This document shows positions 35,300-45,717 of a stretch of 64,000 bases of DNA, in pieces; the stretch's first letter is position 1, and every line of letters starts with the position of its first letter. The notes beneath the pieces are model-generated. The model was given only the letters and a program-made list of their open reading frames with translations. It searched no databases and was not told where the DNA came from. Source of the DNA: Streptomyces sp. NBC_00390 (GTDB lineage: Bacteria > Actinomycetota > Actinomycetes > Streptomycetales > Streptomycetaceae). The translations under genes and the position numbers were made by a program. Where the stretch lies: the NCBI RefSeq assembly GCF_036057275.1, contig NZ_CP107945.1, forward strand, positions 5,580,001 to 5,644,000. Reading direction: 5' to 3'.

Positions 35300-36583
35300 G
35301 TGGCACGCATCGGTGATGGCGGCGATCTGCTCAAGTGCTCGTTCTGCGGCAAGAGCCAGAAGCAGGTGAAGAAGCTCATCGCAGGGCCCGGTGTGTACAT
35401 CTGCGACGAGTGCATCGATCTCTGCAACGAGATCATCGAGGAGGAACTCGCCGAGACCTCCGAGGTGCGGTGGGAGGAACTCCCCAAGCCGCGCGAGATC
35501 TACGAGTTCCTCGAAGGCTATGTCGTCGGGCAGGAGCCCGCGAAGAAGGCCCTCTCGGTAGCGGTCTACAACCACTACAAGCGCGTCCAGGCCGGTGAGA
35601 ACGGCGGCGCGCAGGGCCGGGACGACGCGATCGAGCTCGCGAAGTCCAACATCCTGCTGCTGGGCCCCACGGGCTCCGGCAAGACGCTGCTGGCCCAGAC
35701 GCTCGCCCGCATGCTGAACGTCCCGTTCGCGATCGCGGACGCGACGGCGCTGACGGAGGCGGGCTATGTCGGCGAGGACGTCGAGAACATCCTGCTCAAG
35801 CTGATCCAGGCGGCCGACTACGACGTCAAGAAGGCCGAGACCGGGATCATCTACATCGACGAGATCGACAAGGTCGCCCGTAAGAGCGAGAACCCGTCGA
35901 TCACCCGGGACGTGTCGGGCGAGGGCGTCCAGCAGGCACTGCTGAAGATCCTGGAAGGCACCACGGCGTCGGTGCCCCCGCAGGGCGGTCGCAAGCACCC
36001 GCACCAGGAGTTCATCCAGATCGACACGACGAACGTGCTCTTCATCGTGGGCGGCGCGTTCGCCGGCCTGGAGAAGATCATCGAGTCGCGTGCGGGCGCC
36101 AAGGGCATCGGCTTCGGCGCCACGATCCGCTCCAAGCGCGAGATCGAGGCAAGCGACCAGTTCCAGGAGGTCATGCCGGAGGACCTGGTGAAGTTCGGGA
36201 TGATCCCGGAGTTCATCGGCCGTCTCCCGGTCATCACCTCGGTCCACAACCTGGACCGCGAGGCCCTCCTGAAGATCCTGGTCGAGCCGCGCAACGCACT
36301 GGTGAAGCAGTACCAGCGCCTGTTCGAACTCGACGGCGTGGAGCTGGACTTCGACCTCCCGGCCCTGGAGGCCATCGCCGACCAGGCGATCCTGCGCGGC
36401 ACAGGCGCGCGGGGCCTGCGGGCGATCATGGAAGAGGTCCTGATGTCGGTGATGTACGAGGTCCCGTCCCGTAAGGACGTGGCGCGCGTGGTCATCACGG
36501 AGGACGTGGTCCACAACAACGTGAACCCGACGCTGGTGCCGCGGATCGTGAAGGACGACGGCCGCCACGAGAAGAGCGCGTAG
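35300..36583 (+). CDS. clpX: ATP-dependent Clp protease ATP-binding subunit ClpX
   Basis: 427 residues. The unfoldase hands substrates to ClpP1P2. An N-terminal C4 zinc domain (CSFCGKSQ and CDECIDLC, residues 13-38) recognises substrates and adaptors. The AAA+ domain follows, with Walker A GPTGSGKT (about 119-126), Walker [11 protein letters not shown], sensor motifs, the IGF-type ClpP-docking loop IGFGAT, and the arginine-finger region. The start is a GTG with GAAGGGGAAG upstream, giving [16 protein letters not shown] as in relatives. It terminates at a strong bidirectional stem-loop. Confidence 0.98.
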   Translation: MARIGDGGDLLKCSFCGKSQKQVKKLIAGPGVYICDECIDLCNEIIEEELAETSEVRWEELPKPREIYEFLEGYVVGQEPAKKALSVAVYNHYKRVQAGENGGAQGRDDAIELAKSNILLLGPTGSGKTLLAQTLARMLNVPFAIADATALTEAGYVGEDVENILLKLIQAADYDVKKAETGIIYIDEIDKVARKSENPSITRDVSGEGVQQALLKILEGTTASVPPQGGRKHPHQEFIQIDTTNVLFIVGGAFAGLEKIIESRAGAKGIGFGATIRSKREIEASDQFQEVMPEDLVKFGMIPEFIGRLPVITSVHNLDREALLKILVEPRNALVKQYQRLFELDGVELDFDLPALEAIADQAILRGTGARGLRAIMEEVLMSVMYEVPSRKDVARVVITEDVVHNNVNPTLVPRIVKDDGRHEKSA

Positions 36584-36600
36584 CGCACAGGGCTCGAACG

Positions 36601-36648
36601 CGAAAGGGGCGCCCGGCCGGTTGAACAACCGGCCGGGCGCCCCTTTCG
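36601..36648. terminator. Strong convergent terminator after clpX
   Basis: 23-base perfect arms (36601-36623 and 36626-36648) around a 2-base gap, flanked by AAA and TTT, between the ends of clpX and the leftward membrane-protein gene. Confidence 0.92.
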
Positions 36649-36654
36649 TGCTCA

Positions 36655-37590
36655 CTACAGCTTGACGCGGACTTCCTTGCGGAGCTTGGCGGTGATGCTC
36701 GCGGCGTCGTCGGGCGACGTTCCCTTACCGGTCATCATGGAGGCCAGGTCGACCGGCATCACGAAGCCGAGGGTGCTGTGGTCCGCCCACATGCACACCG
36801 ACATGGTGAGCTCCTTGGGAGCGCCGGAGTTGGAGCTGCCGGGCTTGGTCTTGATCTGCTGGCACTTCAGCACGGCGCCCTCGAGCTCCTTGGGCTCGTA
36901 CGCCTGCGGGCTGCCCACCAGTTCGGCGTCGTCGTCCTTCTCCTTCTCGGACGACTCCTTCATGTCGGCGAACGCGGCGTCGATGGCTGCCTCGGGGTCC
37001 TCGATGTCGCCGTAGATGCCGCCGAAGGTGATCATCTTCGCGGCCAGCGGGTTCTCCTCGCTCCCCGACTTGTAAGCGGCCTCGACCTCCTTGGGGTTCT
37101 TGATGCCCATCTTCGCGGCGTCCTTGAGGAAGTCGTCGTCGGACGAGCTGCCACCGCTGCTGCTCGAGTCCTTCTTGTACTCGGTGAGCACGGTCTCCGG
37201 CGTGATGAGCTTGTGCGGGCCGTCGTCGGCGACGTCACTGCCACCGCCGCCGGCCGTGAGGAAGTACACGCCACCCGCGATCACCGCGAGCGCCACCACC
37301 GCGGAGGCCACGATCAGGCCCGTCTTCTTCTTCGGGGGCGCCGGCGGGGGCGGGACCTGGCCGTAGGGGGCCTGCTGGCCGTACTGGGGCTGCTGGCCGT
37401 ACGGGCCGGGCTGCTGGGGGTAGCCGTACCCCTGCGGCTGCTGCTGCGGCGGAACGCCCTGCGGAGCCTGCTGCGGGTACCCGTAGCCGGGCTGCGGGGC
37501 CTGCGGCTGCTGGCCGTAGGGACCCGGCTGGCCGTACGGGCCGGGCTGCTGAGGCTGACCGCCGTACGGGCCCGGCTGGTTGTAACTCAT
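36655..37590 (-). CDS. Pro/Gln/Gly-rich single-span membrane protein
   Basis: 311 residues, not a named family. Residues 1-105 are a low-complexity region of PGPYGQ/PQQ repeats (MSYNQPGPYGGQPQQPGPYG). A KKK stop-transfer and one membrane helix follow (about 108-130, TGLIVASAVVALAVIAGGVY), then an extracellular domain with two cysteines (LKCQQIKTKPG and MSVCMWADHST) that probably form a disulfide. The C-terminus is KLRKEVRVKL. It resembles mycobacterial and streptomycete surface proteins with cytosolic Pro-rich tails, sometimes linked to kinases; I infer no specific role. A truncated, decayed copy lies immediately upstream (37755-37994). Confidence 0.88.
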   Translation of the reverse strand: MSYNQPGPYGGQPQQPGPYGQPGPYGQQPQAPQPGYGYPQQAPQGVPPQQQPQGYGYPQQPGPYGQQPQYGQQAPYGQVPPPPAPPKKKTGLIVASAVVALAVIAGGVYFLTAGGGGSDVADDGPHKLITPETVLTEYKKDSSSSGGSSSDDDFLKDAAKMGIKNPKEVEAAYKSGSEENPLAAKMITFGGIYGDIEDPEAAIDAAFADMKESSEKEKDDDAELVGSPQAYEPKELEGAVLKCQQIKTKPGSSNSGAPKELTMSVCMWADHSTLGFVMPVDLASMMTGKGTSPDDAASITAKLRKEVRVKL

Positions 37591-37662
37591 TACGGGTGTT
37601 CCCCTCGTGATGTCTATGTGTTCCGAACATCCTGGCGCAACTGGCATGAGCATGGGGCGCCG

Positions 37663-38093
37663 GGGGTCACACCGTTACGCAGTTGCCCCGTTCAGTACGG
37701 CCCTGTGACACCGTCAGGGCCCGCGCCGGCGAACGGACCGGCCGCGTGCCGGAGTCAGAGCTTGACGCGGACGTCGTTGCGGAGCTTGGCGGCGACGCTC
37801 GCGGCGTCCTCCGGCGAGCCGGCCGTGCCCCCGAGCACCGCGGCCGCGCTGACAGGCAGCACCGCCTCCTGTGACGGCTGGCCGTAACCGGGATGCGGGG
37901 CCTGCGGCGGTTGGCCGTACGGGCCAGGCTGCCCGTGCGGTCCGGACTGCTGCGGTTGCTGCCCGGCGTACGGGCCTGGGTGGTTGTGGCTCAGTGATGT
38001 TTACGTGTCCCCGACATCGTGACCCAGCCCAGAGCCTGCAGGGCGGGGCGGGGTCACACCGGTGCGCGGGATTCCCGTTTCAGTACGGCCCTG
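37663..38093. repeat. Duplicated promoter-flank sequence
   Basis: GGGTCACACCG (37663 and 38051) and TTCAGTACGGCCCTG (37691 and 38079) recur with exactly the same 388-base offset. This shows that the region upstream of the membrane-protein gene was duplicated along with the gene. The right copy contains the -35 of the valS promoter; the left copy has lost the -10. Confidence 0.75.
37755..37994 (-). pseudogene. Decayed tandem copy of the Pro/Gln-rich membrane protein gene
   Basis: An open frame of 79 codons encodes the beginning and the end of the neighbouring gene's product with the middle missing: SHNHPGPYAGQQPQQSGPHG and following (matching SYNQPGPYGG), then directly VLPVSAAAVLGGTAGSPEDA and KLRNDVRVKL before the stop, matching VMPVDLASMMTGKGTSPDDA and KLRKEVRVKL. 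The membrane helix and most of the outer domain (about 230 residues) are deleted in frame. The start codon ATG has become CTG and the ribosome site is poor. The flanking upstream sequence is duplicated too, so this is a remnant of a tandem duplication. Confidence 0.85.
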
Positions 38094-38108
38094 GGACACC
38101 TCTAAACT
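38079..38108 (+). promoter_or_regulatory. valS promoter (TTCAGT-18-TAAACT), leaderless
   Basis: TAAACT ends six bases before the valS GTG, with TTCAGT 18 bases upstream. Transcription should start at or next to the GTG, and there is no ribosome site and no room for a T-box leader. Confidence 0.6.
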
Positions 38109-38114
38109 GACCCC

Positions 38115-40736
38115 GTGACCGAGAACACTCAGCAGCAGACCGCCAGTAACCCCGAACTGCCGACCCAGTACGCGCCGGCCGAGGTAGAGGGGAAGCTGTA
38201 CGAGCGCTGGGTAGAGCGCGGGTACTTCGAGGCGGACTCGAAGAGCGAGAAGCCGCCGTACACCGTCGTCATCCCGCCGCCGAACGTCACGGGCAGCCTG
38301 CACCTGGGCCACGCCTTCGAGCACACACTGATCGATGCCCTCACCCGCCGCAAGCGCATGCAGGGCTACGAGACGCTGTGGCAGCCGGGCATGGACCATG
38401 CGGGTATCGCGACTCAGAACGTCGTCGAGCGCGAGCTCGGTAAGGAGGGCAAGTCCCGCCACGATCTGGGGCGTGAGGCTTTCGTCGACCGTGTCTGGCA
38501 GTGGAAGGCCGAGTCCGGCGGGCAGATCTCCGGTCAGATGCGCCGCCTCGGTGACGGTGTCGCCTGGTCGCGTGAGCGCTTCACCATGGACGAAGGGCTG
38601 TCCAAGGCTGTCCAGACGATCTTCAAGAAGCTGTACGACGACGAGCTGATCTACCGCGCCGAGCGCATCATCAACTGGTGCCCCCGGTGTCTGACGGCCA
38701 TCTCGGACATCGAGGTCGAGTACCAGGACGACGACGGCGAGCTCGTCTCCATGAAGTACGGCGACGGCGACGACACCATCGTCGTCGCCACAACGCGCGC
38801 CGAGACCATGCTCGGTGACACCGCGGTCGCCGTCCACCCGGACGACGAGCGCTACGCCCACCTGGTCGGCAAGCAGATCAAGCTGCCGCTCACCGACCGC
38901 ACGATTCCGGTCGTCGCCGACACGCACGTCGACCCGGAGTTCGGCACGGGTGCCGTCAAGGTAACGCCCGCGCACGACCCGAATGACTTCGAGATCGGCC
39001 AGCGTCACAACCTGCCGGCCATCGCCATCATGGACGAGCACGCGATCATCACAGCGCACGGACCGTTCCAGGGCCTGGACCGACTGGAGGCGCGCAGCGC
39101 CATCGTCGGCGCGCTGCGTGCCGAGGGCCGGATCGTCGCGGAGAAGCGTCCGTACCTCCACTCCGTCGGGCACTGCTCCCGCTGCAAGACCACCATCGAG
39201 CCGCGTCTGTCGATGCAGTGGTGGGTCAAGGTCGGCCCGCTCGCGAAGGCCGCCGGTGACGCCGTCCGCGACGGACGGGTCAAGATCCACCCGCAGGAGA
39301 TGGAGAAGCGGTACTTCGACTGGGTCGACAACCTCCATGACTGGTGCATCTCGCGCCAGCTGTGGTGGGGCCACCGCATCCCTGTTTGGTACGGCCCCAA
39401 CGGCGAGATCGTCTGCGTCGGACCGGACGACGAGGCACCCACCGGCGAGGGCTGGACCCAGGAGACCGATGTCCTGGACACCTGGTTCTCCTCCGGTCTG
39501 TGGCCTTTCTCGACGCTGGGCTGGCCCGAGCGGACCGAGAGTCTCGCGAAGTTCTACCCGAACTCGGTCCTGGTCACGGGCTACGACATCCTCTTCTTCT
39601 GGGTCGCCCGGATGATGATGTTCGGCCTGTACGCGATGGACGGCACCCCGCCGTTCCACACCATCGCCCTGCACGGCATGGTCCGCGACCAGTTCGGCAA
39701 GAAGATGTCGAAGTCCTTCGGCAATGCGGTCAACCCGCTGGACTGGATGGACAAGTACGGCTCCGACGCCCTGCGCTTCACGCTGGCCCGCGGTGCCAAC
39801 CCGGGGGTTGATGTCCCGATCGGCGAGGACTGGGTCCAGGGTTCCCGCAACTTCGCCAACAAGATCTGGAACGCCACCCGCTTCGCCCTGATGAACGGCG
39901 CGACGGTCGACGGTGAACTGCCGCCCGTCGAGCAGCTGTCGGCGACGGATCGCTGGATCCTGTCCCGGCTGAACAAGACGGTCGCCGAGGTCGACGCGAA
40001 CTACGAGGACTATCAGTTCGCGAAGCTGTCCGAGGCTCTCTTCCACTTCGCGTGGGACGAGGTCTTCGACTGGTACGTCGAACTGTCGAAGACCACGTTC
40101 TTCGAGGGCGGCGAGCAGGCACGGGTCTCCGGCCGGGTCCTCGGTGAGGTCCTGGACGTGATGCTCCGGCTGCTCCACCCCGTCGTCCCGTTCGTCACCG
40201 ACACTCTGTGGACGACCCTGACCGGCGGCGAGTCCCTCGTCATTGCCGACTGGCCGAACGACAGCGGGTTCCGCGACGAGGCCGCCGAGCAGGAGATCGC
40301 CCTCGTCCAGCGGGTGGTCACCGAGGTCCGCCGGTTCCGTTCCGACCAGGGGCTGCAGCCGGGCCAGAAGGTCCCGGCCCGCCTCACCCTGGACGGCACC
40401 GCGCTCGCGCCGCACGAGGCCGCGATCCGGCAGCTGCTCCGGCTGCAGCCGGAGGGTGAGGACTTCAGCGCGACGGCGACTCTTCCGGTCGCCGGTGCCA
40501 CCGTCGCTCTGGACCTGTCCGGCACGATCGACGTCGAGGCCGAGCGCAAGCGCCTCACGAAGGATCTGGCCAACGCCGAGAAGGAGCGGGCGCAGGCGAC
40601 CGGCAAGCTCGGCAACGAGGCGTTCCTCGCCAAGGCCCCGGACAACGTGGTCGACAAGATCCGGACCCGGCTCGCCAAGGCCGACGAGGACATCGCGCGG
40701 ATCACCCAGCAGCTCGAGGCCCTGCCCAAGGGCTGA
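38115..40736 (+). CDS. valS: Valyl-tRNA synthetase
   Basis: 873 residues. It charges tRNA-Val with valine and edits misactivated threonine. The class I signatures are [18 protein letters not shown] (HIGH motif, about residues 57-74) and [11 protein letters not shown] (KMSKS). The CP1 editing domain includes [17 protein letters not shown], and WCPRC and CSRC form zinc-knuckle-like pairs. The C-terminal coiled coil (about 805-873, [20 protein letters not shown]) is typical of ValRS. The GTG start directly follows a -10 box, so the mRNA is probably leaderless. The gene is divergent from the decayed membrane-protein copy. Confidence 0.98.
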   Translation: MTENTQQQTASNPELPTQYAPAEVEGKLYERWVERGYFEADSKSEKPPYTVVIPPPNVTGSLHLGHAFEHTLIDALTRRKRMQGYETLWQPGMDHAGIATQNVVERELGKEGKSRHDLGREAFVDRVWQWKAESGGQISGQMRRLGDGVAWSRERFTMDEGLSKAVQTIFKKLYDDELIYRAERIINWCPRCLTAISDIEVEYQDDDGELVSMKYGDGDDTIVVATTRAETMLGDTAVAVHPDDERYAHLVGKQIKLPLTDRTIPVVADTHVDPEFGTGAVKVTPAHDPNDFEIGQRHNLPAIAIMDEHAIITAHGPFQGLDRLEARSAIVGALRAEGRIVAEKRPYLHSVGHCSRCKTTIEPRLSMQWWVKVGPLAKAAGDAVRDGRVKIHPQEMEKRYFDWVDNLHDWCISRQLWWGHRIPVWYGPNGEIVCVGPDDEAPTGEGWTQETDVLDTWFSSGLWPFSTLGWPERTESLAKFYPNSVLVTGYDILFFWVARMMMFGLYAMDGTPPFHTIALHGMVRDQFGKKMSKSFGNAVNPLDWMDKYGSDALRFTLARGANPGVDVPIGEDWVQGSRNFANKIWNATRFALMNGATVDGELPPVEQLSATDRWILSRLNKTVAEVDANYEDYQFAKLSEALFHFAWDEVFDWYVELSKTTFFEGGEQARVSGRVLGEVLDVMLRLLHPVVPFVTDTLWTTLTGGESLVIADWPNDSGFRDEAAEQEIALVQRVVTEVRRFRSDQGLQPGQKVPARLTLDGTALAPHEAAIRQLLRLQPEGEDFSATATLPVAGATVALDLSGTIDVEAERKRLTKDLANAEKERAQATGKLGNEAFLAKAPDNVVDKIRTRLAKADEDIARITQQLEALPKG

Positions 40737-40812
40737 CGGCAGCACACGCCGTACGAGTGAGGCTCCGGGGACGCCCCCCGGGGCCTCGCCCGTCCCTGTC
40801 GGTGCTCGTCCG

Positions 40813-40818
40813 TAGACT
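40813..40818 (+). promoter_or_regulatory. -10 box (TAGACT) of folC, leaderless
   Basis: TAGACT ends seven bases before the folC GTG, without a ribosome site. The -35 is weak. An imperfect hairpin at 40760-40786 (AGGCTCCGGGG/CCCCGGGGCCT) just upstream probably ends the valS transcript. Confidence 0.5.
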
Positions 40819-40825
40819 GGACCCC

Positions 40826-42319
40826 GTGAGTGAGCAGCAGCCCGACGCCTTCGACGAGATCGTCGACGCCCAGACAGACCGCGACCCAGACCTGGCGGTG
40901 ATCGAGGCCGGCAGCCGCACCCTGCGTACGCAGGCCGGGGTGCCGCAGAGCGACGCCGTGCCCGCTCGGCCCGCCGACCCGGAGGTGGACAAGGCGCTGC
41001 GCGAGGTGGAGACGGACCTGGCGACGCGCTGGGGCGAGACCAAGCTGGAGCCCTCGGTCAGCCGGATCACGGCCCTGATGGACGTGCTGGGCGAGCCCCA
41101 GCGCGCGTACCCCTCGATCCACATCACGGGGACGAACGGCAAGACGTCCACGGCCCGCATGATCGAGGCCCTGCTCGGCGCTTTCGAGCTGCGCACCGGC
41201 CGGTACACCTCGCCGCACGTCCAGTCGATCACCGAGCGGATCAGCCTCGACGGTGCCCCGATCGAGGCGGAGCGCTTCGTCGAGACGTACAACGACATCA
41301 AGCCGTACGTGGAGATGGTCGACGCCTCGCAGGAGTTCCGGCTGTCGTTCTTCGAGGTGCTCACCGGTATGGCGTACGCCGCCTTCGCCGACGCCCCGGT
41401 GGACGCCGCCGTGGTCGAGGTCGGCATGGGCGGAAGCTGGGACGCGACGAACGTGATCGACGCGACGGTCGCCGTCGTCACCCCCATCGACCTGGACCAC
41501 ACCGACCGCCTCGGCTCCACGCCCGCCGAGATCGCCGCCGAGAAGGCGGGGATCATCAAGGAGGGCGCGACGGTCATCCTGGCGCAGCAGCCGGTGGACG
41601 CCGCGCAGGTGATGCTGAAGAAGGCCGTCGAGGTCGACGCCACGGTCGCGCGCGAGGGCATGGAATTCGGCGTGGTCTCCCGCGAAGTGGCGGTAGGCGG
41701 CCAGCTGCTGACGCTGCGCGGACTCGGCGGCGAGTACGACCAGATCTTCCTCCCGCTGTACGGCGCCCACCAGGCGCACAACGCGGCCGTGGCGCTGGCG
41801 GCGGTCGAGGCGTTCTTCGGCGTCGGTGCCGAGCAGGCCCGTCTGCTGGACGTGGACACCATCCGCAAGGCGTTCGCCTCGGTGGCCTCGCCCGGCCGCC
41901 TGGAGGTCGTGCGGCGCAGCCCCACGGTCGTCCTGGACGCCGCGCACAACCCCGCCGGCGCAAGGGCGTCGGCGGACGGCATCACGGAGTCGTTCGGCTT
42001 CTCGCGCCTGATCGGCGTGGTCGGAACCAGCGCCGACAAGGACGTCCGCGGGCTGCTCGAGGCATTCGAGCCGATCTTCGCGGAGGTCGTCGTCACGCAG
42101 AACTCCACCCCGCGCGCGATGGACGCGGACGAGCTGGCAGCGCTCGCCGTGGAGGTCTTCGGCGATGAGCGGGTGGTCGTGGAGCCGCGGCTCGACGACG
42201 CCCTGGAGGCGGCGATCACGCTCGCCGAGGAGGAGTCGGAGTTCGCGGGCGCCGGAGTCCTGGTGACCGGTTCGGTGATCACGGTCGGCGAGGCCCGGCT
42301 GCTGCTCGGGAGGGGCTGA
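40826..42319 (+). CDS. folC: Folylpolyglutamate synthase / dihydrofolate synthase
   Basis: 497 residues. The Mur-ligase-type enzyme adds glutamate to dihydropteroate and to folates. The ATP loop is HITGTNGKTSTARMIEALL (about residues 100-118), the omega-loop region is SPHVQSITERISLDG, and the C-terminal domain has VVLDAAHNPAGA and GVVGTSADKDV. About 65 N-terminal residues are acidic and variable, as in other actinobacterial FolC. The GTG at 40826 follows a -10 box by seven bases; an ORF extension upstream would cross the valS terminator. The DUF4233 gene follows after six bases. Confidence 0.95.
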   Translation: MSEQQPDAFDEIVDAQTDRDPDLAVIEAGSRTLRTQAGVPQSDAVPARPADPEVDKALREVETDLATRWGETKLEPSVSRITALMDVLGEPQRAYPSIHITGTNGKTSTARMIEALLGAFELRTGRYTSPHVQSITERISLDGAPIEAERFVETYNDIKPYVEMVDASQEFRLSFFEVLTGMAYAAFADAPVDAAVVEVGMGGSWDATNVIDATVAVVTPIDLDHTDRLGSTPAEIAAEKAGIIKEGATVILAQQPVDAAQVMLKKAVEVDATVAREGMEFGVVSREVAVGGQLLTLRGLGGEYDQIFLPLYGAHQAHNAAVALAAVEAFFGVGAEQARLLDVDTIRKAFASVASPGRLEVVRRSPTVVLDAAHNPAGARASADGITESFGFSRLIGVVGTSADKDVRGLLEAFEPIFAEVVVTQNSTPRAMDADELAALAVEVFGDERVVVEPRLDDALEAAITLAEEESEFAGAGVLVTGSVITVGEARLLLGRG

Positions 42320-42325
42320 GGCCTT

Positions 42326-42673
42326 ATGCGTACGCTCTGTGCATCCACCTTGATCGGTGAATTCTTCGTGGTGGCCTTCGCGGGTCTGGTCGCGATGAAG
42401 TCGGACGACGTCTCGATGACGGCGGTCTGGACGGTCTGCGGCATCGCGATGCTGTTCTCGCTGCTGCTGTGCGGGATGATCACCCGTCGTGGCGGGATAC
42501 CGCTCGGCTGGGCGCTGCAGATCGCGCTGGTCGCCAGCGGCTTCGTGGTGCCGGCGATGTTCTTCCTCGGCGTGCTGTTCGCGGCGCTCTGGTGGGCTTC
42601 GGTGCACTACGGCCGCAGGATCGACGAGGCCAAGGCCAGGTGGGCCGCGCAGAGCGAGGCGCAGGCGCAGTAG
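42326..42673 (+). CDS. DUF4233 membrane protein
   Basis: 115 residues with four predicted membrane segments: STLIGEFFVVAFAGLVAM, WTVCGIAMLFSLLLCGM, GWALQIALVASGFVVPAMFF and FLGVLFAALWWASVHY. It ends in a basic, helical tail (RIDEAKARWAAQSEAQAQ). The pattern is that of DUF4233, a family of unknown function found almost always between folC and ndk in actinobacteria. The spacing (six bases after folC) indicates co-translation with folC. No enzymatic residues are evident. Confidence 0.9.
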   Translation: MRTLCASTLIGEFFVVAFAGLVAMKSDDVSMTAVWTVCGIAMLFSLLLCGMITRRGGIPLGWALQIALVASGFVVPAMFFLGVLFAALWWASVHYGRRIDEAKARWAAQSEAQAQ

Positions 42674-42822
42674 CAGAGGTGCCTGTGCCGGCTGCTTTGT
42701 TCGTCGCACCCGGGCGTGCCCCTGCGCGCGCGGGGATCGACGGTCCGGGTGCCGCCCGTCACCACGCACCGGGTAGCCTCGGGCCAACCGCACACATCCT
42801 GGCCTGCAAGGAGCCGCACACC

Positions 42823-43236
42823 ATGACTCAGCGCACCCTCGTCCTTCTCAAGCCGGACGCCGTCCGACGCGGACTCGTGGGCGAGGTCATCGGCCGCATC
42901 GAGCGGAAGGCCGGCTGGCAGATCACCGCGCTGGAGCTGCGACAGCTCGACCGCGCCACCCTGGAGCAGCACTACGCCGAGCACGTCGGCCGGCCGTTCT
43001 ACGAGCCGCTCGTCGAGTTCATGCTCTCCGGCCCGGTCGTCGTGCTCGTCGTCGACGGTGAGCGGGTCATCGAGGGAGTCCGCCAGCTGGCGGGGCCGAC
43101 CGACCCGATCGCCGCAGCCCCCGGGTCCATTCGTGGGGACTTCGGCACCATCGTCCGGGAGAACCTGATCCACGCCTCGGACTCCGAGGAGTCCGCCATT
43201 CGGGAACTCAAGATTTTCTTTCCCGGCCTTTCCTGA
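42823..43236 (+). CDS. ndk: Nucleoside diphosphate kinase
   Basis: 137 residues. It transfers the terminal phosphate from ATP to other nucleoside diphosphates through a phosphohistidine. It starts TQRTLVLLKPDAVRRGLVGE; the catalytic histidine is His117 in ENLIHASDSEESA. The ATG at 42823 has CAAGGAG upstream; a TAGCCT box near 42775 is a possible promoter within the short gap after the DUF4233 gene. A terminator follows at 43269. Confidence 0.98.
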   Translation: MTQRTLVLLKPDAVRRGLVGEVIGRIERKAGWQITALELRQLDRATLEQHYAEHVGRPFYEPLVEFMLSGPVVVLVVDGERVIEGVRQLAGPTDPIAAAPGSIRGDFGTIVRENLIHASDSEESAIRELKIFFPGLS

Positions 43237-43268
43237 TAGTTCGTCAGTCGTTCAGGGATGATGACCTG

Positions 43269-43295
43269 GGGCGACCGAAGGAATTTCGGTCGCCC
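43269..43295 (+). terminator. ndk terminator
   Basis: 11-base perfect arms GGGCGACCGAA/TTCGGTCGCCC around the loop GGAAT, 32 bases after ndk. The rest of the gap to 43490 should contain the mreB promoter; TACGAT near 43391 is a candidate -10. Confidence 0.8.
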
Positions 43296-43436
43296 TTCGG
43301 TATAGGAGTCGTCAATGCGGGAACGCATCGCTCCGACACCTCGTCACCATTACTGAGGTGGACCACCGCTGCGCGTTCGTGCAGGCAGCACTACGATGGA
43401 ACCCTCCACGCAGCAGCACCCACCTCGCCGTCCTAA

Positions 43437-44509
<1,073 letters not shown>

Positions 44510-44560
44510 TGGACACCGTTCACGAAGCCCAGGTGCGGAACCTGATGACGCCGCGAAACC

Positions 44561-44590
44561 TCCCCCCACGCCCCGGCGGGCGTGGGGGGA
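44561..44590 (+). repeat. Hairpin of the CCCCCAC family between mreB and mreC
   Basis: 12-base perfect arms (TCCCCCCACGCC/GGCGTGGGGGGA) with a CCGGCG loop, followed by CCCCC. It lies inside the mre operon, so it may be an attenuator or an inserted repeat rather than a full terminator. The same motif occurs at 2169, 14906, 14938 and 18676. Confidence 0.6.
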
Positions 44591-44678
44591 CCCCCATACG
44601 GGCGCGCTGCCAACCCGTACGGCGGTTCGTTGACACAGAGACACCCATATTCCGACGAGGAAGGCACGGCCGCCGCAC

Positions 44679-45704
44679 GTGAGGGACACACGAGAGAGCC
44701 GGCTGCTCCTGGTGCTGCTGATCGCCATCGCGTTCGCACTGATCACGGTGGACATCCGAGGCGGCGAGGAGTCACCGGTCGACGGCGCCCGGCAGGCCGC
44801 CGCCACGGTCTTCGGCCCGGTCGAGAACGGAGTCGCAGCGGCCGTCGACCCGATCGGCAACGCCATCGGAGCCGTACGCGACTCGGGCGAGCGCCACGAT
44901 CGCATCAGCGTCCTGGAGCGGGAGAACGCCGAACTCAAGGCACGGCTCGGCAGCGACGACCGCAACCGCAGCCGGGCCCGCGAGCTCGACGGGATACTCA
45001 AGACGGCGGCAGCGGGCCAGTACGGCATCAAGGGCGCCGAAGTCATCGCCATAGGAGCCGCCCAGGGCTTCTCCTGGACGGTGACCATCGACATCGGCTC
45101 CGACGACGGCATCGCCCGGGACATGACCGTCCTCAACGGCGACGGACTCGTCGGACGGGTCACCACCGTCGGCCCCGGCACGGCGACCGTCCTGCTCGCC
45201 ATCGACCCGGACTTCACCGTCGGTACCCGGATGGAGAAGACCAACGAACTGGGCTTCGCCACCGGTCAGGGCGACCGGCCGCTCTCCGTCCAGCTGCTCA
45301 ACGGCAAGGCCAAGGTGAAGAAGGGCGACCGGCTGGTCACCTTCGGCTCGCAGGCCGACCGTCCCTTCGTGCCCGGTGTCCCCGTCGGTGAGATCGTCCG
45401 CGTCGAACCTCTGGGCGGCGACCTCACCCGCAACGTCTACGTCCGCCCGTACGTCGGCTTCAGCAAGCTCGACATCGTCGGCGTGGTCGTCAAGGCGCCC
45501 CGCAGCGACCCGCGCGACACGGTTCTGCCTCCCAAGCCCGCCAAGCCGAAGCCCACACCCACGGTCACCGTGACGGTCACACCGGGCCAGACGCCGCCCG
45601 AGAACGGGGAACAGGAGCGGGCCCAGGGCGACGGTCCCTCCCCGGGCAGCAGCCAGTCCCCCGGAAACGGGGACACCGACCCGGCCGTCCAGAACGACGA
45701 GTAG
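44679..45704 (+). CDS. mreC: Rod-shape-determining protein MreC
   Basis: 341 residues. It has an N-terminal membrane anchor (LLLVLLIAIAFALITVDI, about residues 9-26), a coiled coil (about 70-95, RISVLERENAELKARLGSDD) and two beta-barrel domains typical of MreC (VTIDIGSDDGIARDMTVLNG, GLVGRVTTVGPGTATVLLAI). A Pro/Thr-rich acidic tail of about 60 residues follows, as in streptomycete MreC. MreC links MreB, MreD and PBP2 outside the membrane. GTG start; a 170-base gap with a hairpin separates it from mreB. Confidence 0.96.
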   Translation: MRDTRESRLLLVLLIAIAFALITVDIRGGEESPVDGARQAAATVFGPVENGVAAAVDPIGNAIGAVRDSGERHDRISVLERENAELKARLGSDDRNRSRARELDGILKTAAAGQYGIKGAEVIAIGAAQGFSWTVTIDIGSDDGIARDMTVLNGDGLVGRVTTVGPGTATVLLAIDPDFTVGTRMEKTNELGFATGQGDRPLSVQLLNGKAKVKKGDRLVTFGSQADRPFVPGVPVGEIVRVEPLGGDLTRNVYVRPYVGFSKLDIVGVVVKAPRSDPRDTVLPPKPAKPKPTPTVTVTVTPGQTPPENGEQERAQGDGPSPGSSQSPGNGDTDPAVQNDE

Positions 45705-45717
45705 GAGCCGATCCGTC

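Noticed and set aside
38079-38115. T-box or attenuator leader for valS
   Set aside because: The -10 box is only six bases from the GTG, so there is no leader; no specifier-loop or T-box sequence is present upstream.
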